From positions 1 to 38,122 of IMG/VR virus record IMGVR_UViG_3300046451_002161: DNA of 38,122 bases; one strand, written 5' to 3'. Shown piece by piece: positions 5,910-11,634 of this stretch. This DNA comes from a virus. The notes beneath the pieces are model-generated. The model did no database searches. It was given only the letters and a program-made list of their open reading frames with translations, and was not told where the DNA came from. Numbering within the stretch: position 1 is the stretch's first letter; each line of letters opens with the position of its first letter. The translations under genes were made by a program, and so were the position numbers.

Positions 5910-7079
5910 TTACACCACTAACTCATTTTTATGAGTTGTTAAATCAGAGTAGTATTTTTCACATACTGCTACTGAATTGCGGAGCGTTTTGCTTGCATGA
6001 AATATTCCATGCGTAGATGCCAATCTCGCTCCTAATATTTTCCTCAATCGATGGCATGATTTAACATCAGTTAAACCAAGATCAGTCTTGAGAAATTTTA
6101 TAAATCTTTTGTGGAGTCTTTCACCTCCGTTAATAATTTTTCCTTCCCTTGATTGGAAGTGCAAAAAGACTTGCTGACTTATGCCAACTTTTTCAACATG
6201 TCCTGTTCCCCTTAACTTCGTACCCTTTGTGGCGAACGGAAGAAAAAGAAAATGTTGACCATTAAATATTTTAAAATTGTCAGAATGAACCTGATAGATT
6301 TCTGACTTCCTGAGACCGCAACCAAATGCCAAAAGGTAAATGTCATAAAACACAGGATCAGATTCTTTTTTACCCTGAAAGAATTCTATTATTCTTTCTA
6401 CCTCAGAATCATCAGTCGAAAATGGTTGGGAGACTACACTCTGTGCAATAAAGGAAACAAAATTACCAAAGTGCTTTGTCTCCCAACCCCTCCGTTTGAA
6501 CAACAAAAGATTTTTGCGACTGAATAAAGATTTTATCTGCCTGAGCTTATGAGGAAGATTGTAAATTTCTTCCCATCTCTCCGGCAAGGTTCTCCCCTCA
6601 TCATCCTCGGTTAAAAGGTAATGAGTGGATTCTTGTAAAGAAATCCCTTCCCTCCCACAAAGATCAATAATGTGACTGACATTTTTTTTCCTAGTATCGA
6701 GATTTCCACCGCACCTGTTATTGCAGTCCAAAATCCATGCAAGTAGAAACTCAAGAGTTATTACATTATTTAACTCTTGTATCTTCTTAGTCACTATCCT
6801 CTTTACATCAGACTCTGTAAGTTCGGTTAAGGAGCAATTCAGTGGAATACGAAACTGCTCCTGTTTATGAATAAACTTTAAGGAGACTTTTTGAGAGGAT
6901 AAGTTGACTACTATATCAACTAATTGGGGCAGAAAATTGATTAGGAACTCAAAATTATATATTTGCGAGCCTGAATTTATCTCTTTTTTCCCTTGCAAGA
7001 AAGTGGAGGCGCGGGTGAGAATCGAACTCACGATAGAGGATTTGCAGTCCACGGGTCGCTCTGTATAAATAGGTCTCAT
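5910..7079 (-). CDS. int: Tyrosine recombinase (phage integrase)
   Basis: A 389-codon frame for a tyrosine site-specific recombinase that integrates the phage at a host tRNA-Cys gene. Catalytic candidates: R257 in FGCGLRKSE, K285 in the beta-hairpin, H343 and R346 in CHRLRK, and Y376/Y377 in CEKYYS; the usual LGH histidine is replaced (LRNS). The first 26 codons are the tRNA-derived attP read in frame, and ATG 7079 is the only methionine codon in the whole frame. The folded protein probably begins near residue 40, so GTG or TTG starts inside or after attP are possible. No good Shine-Dalgarno sequence precedes 7079. Confidence 0.88.
   Translation of the reverse strand: MRPIYTERPVDCKSSIVSSILTRASTFLQGKKEINSGSQIYNFEFLINFLPQLVDIVVNLSSQKVSLKFIHKQEQFRIPLNCSLTELTESDVKRIVTKKIQELNNVITLEFLLAWILDCNNRCGGNLDTRKKNVSHIIDLCGREGISLQESTHYLLTEDDEGRTLPERWEEIYNLPHKLRQIKSLFSRKNLLLFKRRGWETKHFGNFVSFIAQSVVSQPFSTDDSEVERIIEFFQGKKESDPVFYDIYLLAFGCGLRKSEIYQVHSDNFKIFNGQHFLFLPFATKGTKLRGTGHVEKVGISQQVFLHFQSREGKIINGGERLHKRFIKFLKTDLGLTDVKSCHRLRKILGARLASTHGIFHASKTLRNSVAVCEKYYSDLTTHKNELVV
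7004..7063 (-). other. attP core: 3' part of tRNA-Cys(GCA)
   Basis: On the minus strand 7050-7004 reads as the 3' half of a cysteine tRNA: anticodon GCA at 7045-7043 in loop CTGCAAA, a perfect T stem (GTGAG/CTCAC) around TTCGATT, an acceptor strand ending CGCGCC, the tRNA-Cys discriminator T, then CCA. Weaker D-arm-like similarity reaches 7063. No 5' acceptor strand precedes it, so this is not a complete tRNA gene. One mismatch in the anticodon stem suggests identity with the host starts near 7050. Phages that integrate into tRNA genes carry exactly such a 3' fragment. Confidence 0.85.
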
Positions 7080-7099
7080 GCTTGTATAGTTAAATAGGG

Positions 7100-7381
7100 T
7101 TAATTTGATTGGGTCAAGTTCTTTTTAATATTTACTTTTTTATCTTTAGCTGAATAATATTTGTCGTAAAAATCTGCTAGATCGAATGCCTCATCCCAAT
7201 CATCAAAGGAATTTATAACTACCTTACAGAGACCACTCCAAGGATTTATTCCTTCCTTTCTGCCTGAAAGAATAATAAGATTTTCCTGCTCAATAAAGAC
7301 CAATTCTTTTTTGTCCGCAATCTTTTGAATTAATTTCCTCTTATGAGAAACCAATTCCCCCTGTGTGTTATATTCGTTCAT
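7100..7381 (-). CDS. Hypothetical protein (93 aa)
   Basis: A 93-residue protein, basic N-terminus, then WSGLCKVVINSFDDWDEAFDLAD, and a Lys-rich end. ATG 7381 overlaps the previous stop as ATGA. It is the last accessory gene before the integrase. No family recognised; it could be an anti-host or superinfection factor like many phage genes at such a place, but nothing visible proves it. Confidence 0.5.
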   Translation of the reverse strand: MNEYNTQGELVSHKRKLIQKIADKKELVFIEQENLIILSGRKEGINPWSGLCKVVINSFDDWDEAFDLADFYDKYYSAKDKKVNIKKNLTQSN

Positions 7382-7635
7382 ACTAAGTGAGTAATAACAT
7401 TAAACTGACTGATCACATCAATCCTTTGTTCGTCCGTAATATTAGCTTTGTCAACTTCCTTCAAGAAACTTTTGAAGGATTCGTTAGCTTTTTCTGACTT
7501 ATGTTTTAGGATAATTTTCTTTATCCTTTGAACAGATAAGGCGCGAGCTAGAATATATTCTGCTTGTACGACTGAGTTACCAAGTGTTTCTTCAAATTTA
7601 TACCAATTGATAGTCTTTATTTTTTTATCGTTCAT
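7378..7635 (-). CDS. Hypothetical helical protein (85 aa)
   Basis: An 85-residue, Lys-rich and helical protein. Its start is set by an AAGGAGACCAAA leader, one of three near-identical ribosome-binding leaders in this region. It overlaps the next gene by four bases (ATGA). No known domain is seen. Confidence 0.55.
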   Translation of the reverse strand: MNDKKIKTINWYKFEETLGNSVVQAEYILARALSVQRIKKIILKHKSEKANESFKSFLKEVDKANITDEQRIDVISQFNVITHLV

Positions 7636-7655
7636 GTTATTTGGTCTCCTTATTT

Positions 7656-7895
7656 TTATATATCTCCTAGAAATTCTTCTTCGAGGGCGAGTGCCTTATT
7701 TATAATTACTGATGGAACTTTAATAGTCTTGTCCCAATCTTCACTATCGATAACTCCATCGTTATCTGCCCTCGCTAGACTACCGGAAAAATATTCTCCT
7801 CTACTCTCCTTTGCGATAGTGGTTTCAACTAGTGGATCATCCCCTAGCTCGCATGTAATTGAAAATCCGTCATGTATTATAGTTTTACTTTTCAT
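7656..7895 (-). CDS. Hypothetical acidic protein (79 aa)
   Basis: A 79-residue acidic protein. It starts with a beta-like segment (KTIIHDGFSITCELG) and ends with an acidic helix. The start has the repeated TAAGGAGACCAACC leader. No family recognised. Its acidity and size resemble anti-restriction or inhibitor proteins, an impression only. Confidence 0.55.
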   Translation of the reverse strand: MKSKTIIHDGFSITCELGDDPLVETTIAKESRGEYFSGSLARADNDGVIDSEDWDKTIKVPSVIINKALALEEEFLGDI

Positions 7896-7908
7896 GTGGT
7901 TGGTCTCC

Positions 7909-8094
7909 TTAGTTTTTGTGAAATTTAAAAATGCAAGTGTTCTTAGAAAGTAAACTAGACTTAATAGTGTTTTTACTTTTTTTAAGGGTAAAGTAATGTG
8001 GTTTAAGCCAATCTTTTCTATTTACCCAAAACTTAGTATTTGCACCTCTCAGCTTCGTGTATTCTCTAGCTTCATTTTTATTAAATTCTTTCAT
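7909..8094 (-). CDS. Hypothetical basic protein (61 aa)
   Basis: A 61-residue, strongly basic protein (MKEFNKNEAREYTKLRG...). Start 8094 is chosen over 8139 because the repeated TAAGGAGACCAACC leader lies directly before it; the longer frame runs back into the previous gene. Its charge suggests nucleic-acid binding, but no motif is recognised. Confidence 0.55.
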   Translation of the reverse strand: MKEFNKNEAREYTKLRGANTKFWVNRKDWLKPHYFTLKKSKNTIKSSLLSKNTCIFKFHKN

Positions 8095-8117
8095 TCGGTT
8101 GGTCTCCTTAGTTTTAT

Positions 8118-8348
8118 TTAAAATGGTGCTTTTGCACAATCCTTATCAATTTGATCGTAATCAAGTTCTTTTGTGGTATGAAGTACCACTCCTAACTTCT
8201 TAGCGACAAGTAATGCTTTCGCCTCTGCCCATTCTAAAGTTTCACCATCATTGTGGTAGATGGAGTCGTCTATAATATTTTTGAGATCGAGCGCCTCTTC
8301 TTCAAGTTGCTTCCACTCATCGTTTGAAATCTGTGTAGTATTGTTCAT
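8118..8348 (-). CDS. Hypothetical acidic protein (76 aa)
   Basis: A 76-residue acidic protein with helical N-terminal half (DEWKQLEEEALDLKNII). It is the first gene after a promoter-like element; the predicted leader is short and has no Shine-Dalgarno sequence, so initiation may be nearly leaderless. No family recognised. Confidence 0.55.
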   Translation of the reverse strand: MNNTTQISNDEWKQLEEEALDLKNIIDDSIYHNDGETLEWAEAKALLVAKKLGVVLHTTKELDYDQIDKDCAKAPF

Positions 8349-8370
8349 AGTTAGTAAGGTAGTATATTAT

Positions 8371-8408
8371 ATTATAAAAAGCAAGATATACTTTTGTCAT
8401 AAAGATTT
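8371..8408 (-). promoter_or_regulatory. Sigma70-like promoter, copy A1
   Basis: Minus strand: -35-like ATGACA (8400-8395), 18-base spacer, -10 TATAAT (8376-8371). Bases 8374-8408 are identical to 9220-9254. The stop codon of the upstream gene lies within the -35 region. It should drive the 76-residue gene starting at 8348 and those after it. Confidence 0.7.
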
Positions 8409-8684
8409 CCTATGCTCAGTAAGTAAATGATCTTGGATAATATTTCCAATGTCTCTGAGACCGACAAGCTTTTCAGAAATCTCAACCCTGAGTTGATCTT
8501 TTAATTTTTGTTCCTCCGTAGTCCGGAAGTGATGATTCCTGCCATGAAAAGATGCACATGGGAATTGATCAAATACTTGTTCAATTGCTTCGTTAAAATT
8601 GTGCCATTCCTCAACCAAACTTTTGGCACAATTGCCATTGAGATTTGGGATAGGTGCGGATTTTATTATTTCTTCTTTATTCAT
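8397..8684 (-). CDS. Hypothetical protein (95 aa)
   Basis: A 95-residue helical protein with a His-rich turn (SFHGRNHHFRTTEEQ) near the middle. It starts after the AACTAATAAAATG leader shared with two neighbours and its TGA is embedded in promoter A1. No family recognised; the His cluster could bind a metal. Confidence 0.55.
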   Translation of the reverse strand: MNKEEIIKSAPIPNLNGNCAKSLVEEWHNFNEAIEQVFDQFPCASFHGRNHHFRTTEEQKLKDQLRVEISEKLVGLRDIGNIIQDHLLTEHRKSL

Positions 8685-8696
8685 TTTATTAGTTTT

Positions 8697-8960
8697 TTAG
8701 TTTGATTTAAATGGTGCTTGGAATCCGTGACGCAAATCTGCCCCTATTTCATTGTCATCAGTCACATGATACCATAATTTTCTAAACTCAGGTATTTGTG
8801 AACAAGGATCGACTTTGATAATTTGTAAATCTTCAACGACTCTATGTCGATTTTTGGAAATCCAATTTAATGCAGATTTACTCCTTCTAAATACCGGTGA
8901 GTGAATAAATTTTTTAACTCCTATGAAGAATATTTGGTATTGTGCAGTTGTGTAGCTCAT
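8697..8960 (-). CDS. Hypothetical basic protein (87 aa)
   Basis: An 87-residue protein, basic and aromatic (YQIFFIGVKKFIHSPVFRR), with a polar C-terminus. The start follows a GGAAATTAATAAAATG leader, one of a set of three. It begins 4 bases after the previous gene, so the two are surely cotranscribed. Function unknown. Confidence 0.55.
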   Translation of the reverse strand: MSYTTAQYQIFFIGVKKFIHSPVFRRSKSALNWISKNRHRVVEDLQIIKVDPCSQIPEFRKLWYHVTDDNEIGADLRHGFQAPFKSN

Positions 8961-8964
8961 TTTA

Positions 8965-9195
8965 TTAATTTCCTAGTGCGTTCTGTTGTTCGTCAGTAAG
9001 TTCAATTTCATATTCTGCAACTACCCACTCAAATGTCGATTTATCTTCATCAGATAAGCTAGTTAAGAAATCACGATCCACATCTTCGATGGGTAAGACT
9101 TCGCTTAAAAGGTCAGGTAATCCATCTGAAAGTAAGGCTCCAATTTCGTAGCCTTGAATGAATGTTCCGGTTGATTTTAGTATTAATGTGTCCAT
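8965..9195 (-). CDS. Hypothetical acidic protein (76 aa)
   Basis: A 76-residue, very acidic protein (many Asp/Glu across residues 25-70), first gene after promoter copy A2. No clear Shine-Dalgarno sequence. Its overall charge is compatible with a DNA-mimic type inhibitor, but no family is recognised and the idea is untested. Confidence 0.55.
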   Translation of the reverse strand: MDTLILKSTGTFIQGYEIGALLSDGLPDLLSEVLPIEDVDRDFLTSLSDEDKSTFEWVVAEYEIELTDEQQNALGN

Positions 9196-9216
9196 GTTTA
9201 CAATCTAGGTTATTAT

Positions 9217-9254
9217 AATATAAAAAGCAAGATATACTTTTGTCATAAAGATTT
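9217..9254 (-). promoter_or_regulatory. Sigma70-like promoter, copy A2
   Basis: Minus strand: ATGACA (9246-9241), 18-base spacer, -10 TATATT (9222-9217). Shares a 35-base identical block with 8374-8408. It lies between two accessory genes and should serve the gene starting at 9195. Confidence 0.65.
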
Positions 9255-9273
9255 GTTATCTTAGTTTCCTTTC

Positions 9274-9507
9274 TTAGTTCAATTCTAAATACCAAGTCAC
9301 ATCATACTCGGTATTATCCTCGATTCCGCACCAAATATCTCGGATAACTTCTCGAACCGCAGGGTGAGTTATTAGATCACAAACTCCATGATCAGTAAAC
9401 TCGGAGGGCGAGTCAATAAGACCATCTTCGATCATTCCGTTAATGTGAATAACCACTCCGTTAGCACTCGGTTTGTGGAAGATGAATAATGCGTTTTCTT
9501 TGCTCAT
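9274..9507 (-). CDS. Hypothetical acidic protein (77 aa)
   Basis: A 77-residue acidic protein with a beta-like beginning (ALFIFHKPSANGVVIHINGM) and a Trp-containing acidic end. The leader AGGAAACTAATAAAATG is shared with the genes at 8684 and 8960. No domain recognised. Confidence 0.55.
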   Translation of the reverse strand: MSKENALFIFHKPSANGVVIHINGMIEDGLIDSPSEFTDHGVCDLITHPAVREVIRDIWCGIEDNTEYDVTWYLELN

Positions 9508-9527
9508 TTTATTAGTTTCCTTTTTTT

Positions 9528-10292
9528 TTAGTTTTCGTATTTAATTTCAGTCAAATCGGATGGTTTCCAATTCGCAATGATTGGTTGCCAATTTAGCAAT
9601 ATAGCACCTAGTTCTCTTGATGCCTGAGCGTTGGATACCTTATGCTCAACCTTAACATATCTTAATGGTCTGCTCACAAGCTTTTCTGTGAAGTAAGTGT
9701 ACGCAGTTTCTTCCGGTTCATCATTCAAGAACTCAAGATATTTTTTGTGTTGGCGAGAAAAGTAAGACTTCAAGAAATCAACTGACACATTAATTGGTAA
9801 TTCACCTGACCCTGCACATGACCCTGTGAAGTATCCGGTGTTTTTGTAAGTGTAACCATGCTCGGCAAGGAGTCCGGTTTTTACATCAACCTTATGAGAC
9901 TTACCACAGATTTGGCAAACACCTCTGTGAGTAGCTGAACGCTCAGTTCTATTACCCTCTGACTTCTCTACCTTTGGTTTCTTGACGATAGGTAAAGATT
10001 TGATGTAGTCCCTTGCTGTAACTAATCCCCTGACCTGATTGGCATCGATACCACAAACCTCAAACCAAGCATAATGTTTTTCTCGAACCTGATGTGGGTA
10101 GGATGGTAATCCCCAATAAATTTCTGTGAGTTGATCGTAACGATCACCTGAGCGTAATTTATGGGACTCATCATTTAAGATAAACTTGTGTGCCTGTCCA
10201 CGAAGTATTTCGTACTGACGAGTAACAGCATCAAGTGCTTCCTTCTGAGAGGCTTTAGAATGGTAGTGAGTAGGTAATGTTTCGTTGTTCAT
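9528..10292 (-). CDS. Zinc-motif hypothetical protein (254 aa)
   Basis: A 254-residue protein, the largest in the accessory block. Residues 124-162 hold CQIC, then H145 in EHGYTY and C159 in GSCAGSG, a pattern seen in phage proteins that probably bind one zinc ion through Cys126, Cys129, His145 and Cys159. Before it lies a helical region, after it a region rich in aromatic residues. Start 10292 is chosen because it follows the promoter-like repeat and shares the ATGAACAACGAAA context with the gene at 11192; the longer frame to 10367 would cross the promoter. Function unknown; nucleic-acid binding is plausible. Confidence 0.65.
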   Translation of the reverse strand: MNNETLPTHYHSKASQKEALDAVTRQYEILRGQAHKFILNDESHKLRSGDRYDQLTEIYWGLPSYPHQVREKHYAWFEVCGIDANQVRGLVTARDYIKSLPIVKKPKVEKSEGNRTERSATHRGVCQICGKSHKVDVKTGLLAEHGYTYKNTGYFTGSCAGSGELPINVSVDFLKSYFSRQHKKYLEFLNDEPEETAYTYFTEKLVSRPLRYVKVEHKVSNAQASRELGAILLNWQPIIANWKPSDLTEIKYEN

Positions 10293-10311
10293 AAGTATCA
10301 GTATGTTTATT

Positions 10312-10360
10312 ATTATATAAAAAGCAAGAACTAAAAAAAGGGAGTCCGTGTCATAAAGAT
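10312..10360 (-). promoter_or_regulatory. Promoter-like repeat, copy B1
   Basis: Minus strand: -10 TATAAT at 10317-10312, preceded by the CTTGCTTTTTAT block common to the A copies and, further upstream, by a TTTATGACACGGACTCC block (10357-10341) identical to 11256-11240. The -35 is unclear because the TTTATGACA block lies about 31 bases from the -10, so it may be an operator instead. Confidence 0.5.
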
Positions 10361-10584
10361 TATCCAATCAGGAGTACTCCACGATCTAGAGTGGCTACAA
10401 TCTTGCCATTCTCATTGACCCATGCATCTTCAGCTTCCTGAAATTTATTATCTAATATCTCAGCGTTCTCACAAACTTCCTGTGCCTGTGCCTTGGTAAT
10501 TTTCAATGGGTATCCCCCTCCGATATCTATAGTAGTTACTAACTCGATTACCTTAGTCTTACGAATTGCTGTTCTTAATTTCAT
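10360..10584 (-). CDS. Hypothetical protein (74 aa)
   Basis: A 74-residue protein: basic N-terminus, GGGYPLKITKAQAQEVCENA helix start, and a beta-like end. ATG 10584 overlaps the upstream 39-residue gene as ATGA. No family recognised. Confidence 0.55.
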   Translation of the reverse strand: MKLRTAIRKTKVIELVTTIDIGGGYPLKITKAQAQEVCENAEILDNKFQEAEDAWVNENGKIVATLDRGVLLIG

Positions 10585-10700
10585 GTTAACCCTAGTGCCT
10601 CTTTTTTAGTTGTGTAAGTAGCTACATAATGTTGCGCCCCTACTTCGATGCGATAGACATCATATGTGCCTACTGAGTTTTTTATAATGGTGAAGTTCAT
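10581..10700 (-). CDS. Small hypothetical protein (39 aa)
   Basis: A 39-codon frame joined to both neighbours by ATGA overlaps (starts at 10700, stop TGA 10581-10583). The sequence MNFTIIKNSVGTYDVYRIEV followed by YVATYTTKKEALG reads as a small beta-beta-alpha unit. It is too short for usual cutoffs but fits the operon perfectly. Function unknown. Confidence 0.55.
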   Translation of the reverse strand: MNFTIIKNSVGTYDVYRIEVGAQHYVATYTTKKEALGLT

Positions 10701-10876
10701 CTTGTGTATTCTTGTTTTATTTTAATGATCTCGATCAACTCATCTTTTTCATCTTGGTGTAGACCATCAATCAGGAAAGCTAAGTTTTCCGTAAATTCGA
10801 TACACTTGCCATCACCCCATGATTGCGTAGTGTTTGCGTTAGCGATAAGTTTCTCTAGTAGTTCGTGAATGTTCAT
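10697..10876 (-). CDS. Small acidic helical protein (59 aa)
   Basis: A 59-residue protein from ATG 10876 (MNIHELLEKLIANANTTQSW), chosen since the longer frame to 11008 lies inside the upstream gene and reads as noise. The end overlaps the next start as ATGA. Helical and acidic; no family recognised. Confidence 0.55.
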   Translation of the reverse strand: MNIHELLEKLIANANTTQSWGDGKCIEFTENLAFLIDGLHQDEKDELIEIIKIKQEYTR

Positions 10877-10913
10877 AATATTATAAAGGATGTAATTTTT
10901 ATATTTTCCGGAT

Positions 10914-11192
10914 TTAGTTAATTTTAAATTGAAGTCTGCCAATTGGTGAACGAGTTTCCTCAAACTTAATATTCCTCCAATCGATTTCAATAGTATCGTA
11001 AATGTCATTTACTAAACTTCTTGCCTCTTGTATAGCTTCAAGAAAAGTTTTAGTCCATGCGGTTTCCTGTGGGTCATGCAATGCTCTACCATTCTCACGA
11101 AAAGCTTGGTATGTAATTACATAATCGTAACCCTCCTCCGGAGAATTCTCTGCGTTCTTAATTGTAAACTTAGTTCCTTTTTCGTTGTTCAT
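10914..11192 (-). CDS. Hypothetical protein (92 aa), first accessory gene
   Basis: A 92-residue protein with an alternating beta/helix pattern (YDYVITYQAFRENGRAL... FLEAIQEARSLVNDIYDTIEID). It is the first gene of the accessory block, directly after promoter-like copy B2. The ATGAACAACGAAA start context is shared with the gene at 10292. No family recognised. Confidence 0.6.
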   Translation of the reverse strand: MNNEKGTKFTIKNAENSPEEGYDYVITYQAFRENGRALHDPQETAWTKTFLEAIQEARSLVNDIYDTIEIDWRNIKFEETRSPIGRLQFKIN

Positions 11193-11198
11193 AATATG

Positions 11199-11256
11199 AA
11201 TAGTATATTAGATTAAGCAAGTTGCAACAAAAAAGTTTAGGAGTCCGTGTCATAAA
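11199..11256 (-). promoter_or_regulatory. Promoter with conserved upstream block, copy B2
   Basis: Minus strand: -35-like TTGTTG (11230-11225), 17-base spacer, -10 TATACT (11207-11202). Upstream is the 17-base block shared exactly with 10341-10357. It separates the virion genes from the accessory genes, so it is a natural start for a separately timed transcript. Confidence 0.65.
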
Positions 11257-11259
11257 AAC

Positions 11260-11370
11260 TTAACGCTTTAGTCTTCTAGCTCGATGGTTGTTTCCGGAGT
11301 AGACCGGAGCATCGACTTTAGTTTTCTTTTCTTTATTTACTTTTTTAATTTCTTTTTTTTCTTCACTCAT
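11260..11370 (-). CDS. Tiny highly basic protein (36 aa)
   Basis: A 36-codon frame (MSEEKKEIKKVNKEKKTKVD, then PVYSGNNHRARRLKR). GAGGAA lies 7 bases before its ATG and overlaps the end of the preceding gene, so translation is probably coupled. It is mostly Lys/Arg/Glu, likely disordered, and could bind nucleic acid. Last gene of the virion block. Confidence 0.55.
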   Translation of the reverse strand: MSEEKKEIKKVNKEKKTKVDAPVYSGNNHRARRLKR

Positions 11371-11373
11371 AAA

Positions 11374-11634
11374 TTATTCCTCATCATTTTCTTCTCCACC
11401 ATTTCCGGACATTGCACCACCAAACATCATCATTGCTTTCGCGTATGCAGGATGAAGGATAGGAATATCATACTCCCTTGAAGTAGATGTTTTCTTCTCC
11501 TTCAAGATTGGTTTCTTTGATTTCTTCGATTGGCTTTCCGTAGGCATCTTGGACGAATCTTGTTCGCCTTGTTTTTTGTTGTTTAGGTAGTCGTTCATTT
11601 TTTTCAGTATATTTGGGTCTGCCCATGAAGTCAT
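11374..11634 (-). CDS. Small protein overlapping the end of the giant gene out of frame
   Basis: An 86-residue frame from ATG 11634 (other starts at 11682 TTG, 11646, 11598). It overlaps the last 167 bases of the 2913-residue gene in the +1 frame. The N-terminal half is Lys/Ser-rich; the end (DIPILHPAYAKAMMMFGGAM then Glu/Asp) looks like real protein, and its terminus carries the Shine-Dalgarno sequence for the next gene. No strong ribosome-binding site precedes any start, so expression may need re-initiation or a frameshift. Function unknown. Confidence 0.5.
   Translation of the reverse strand: MTSWADPNILKKMNDYLNNKKQGEQDSSKMPTESQSKKSKKPILKEKKTSTSREYDIPILHPAYAKAMMMFGGAMSGNGGEENDEE

Noticed and set aside
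7004-7079. A complete tRNA-Cys gene
   Set aside because: Only the 3' part is present; no 5' acceptor strand pairs with CGCGCC, and the anticodon stem has a mismatch. It fits an attachment site better.
7100-7130. A sigma70 promoter for int with TTGACC as -35
   Set aside because: No acceptable -10 lies 16-18 bases downstream; the nearest TATACA is 23 bases away.
9113-9295. A 60-residue minus-strand frame across the promoter copy A2
   Set aside because: It crosses the promoter repeat and two real genes in another frame and has no ribosome-binding site.
10697-11008. A 103-residue protein starting at 11008
   Set aside because: The first 44 codons lie inside the upstream gene in another frame; the internal ATG at 10876 gives a sensible 59-residue product in the gap.
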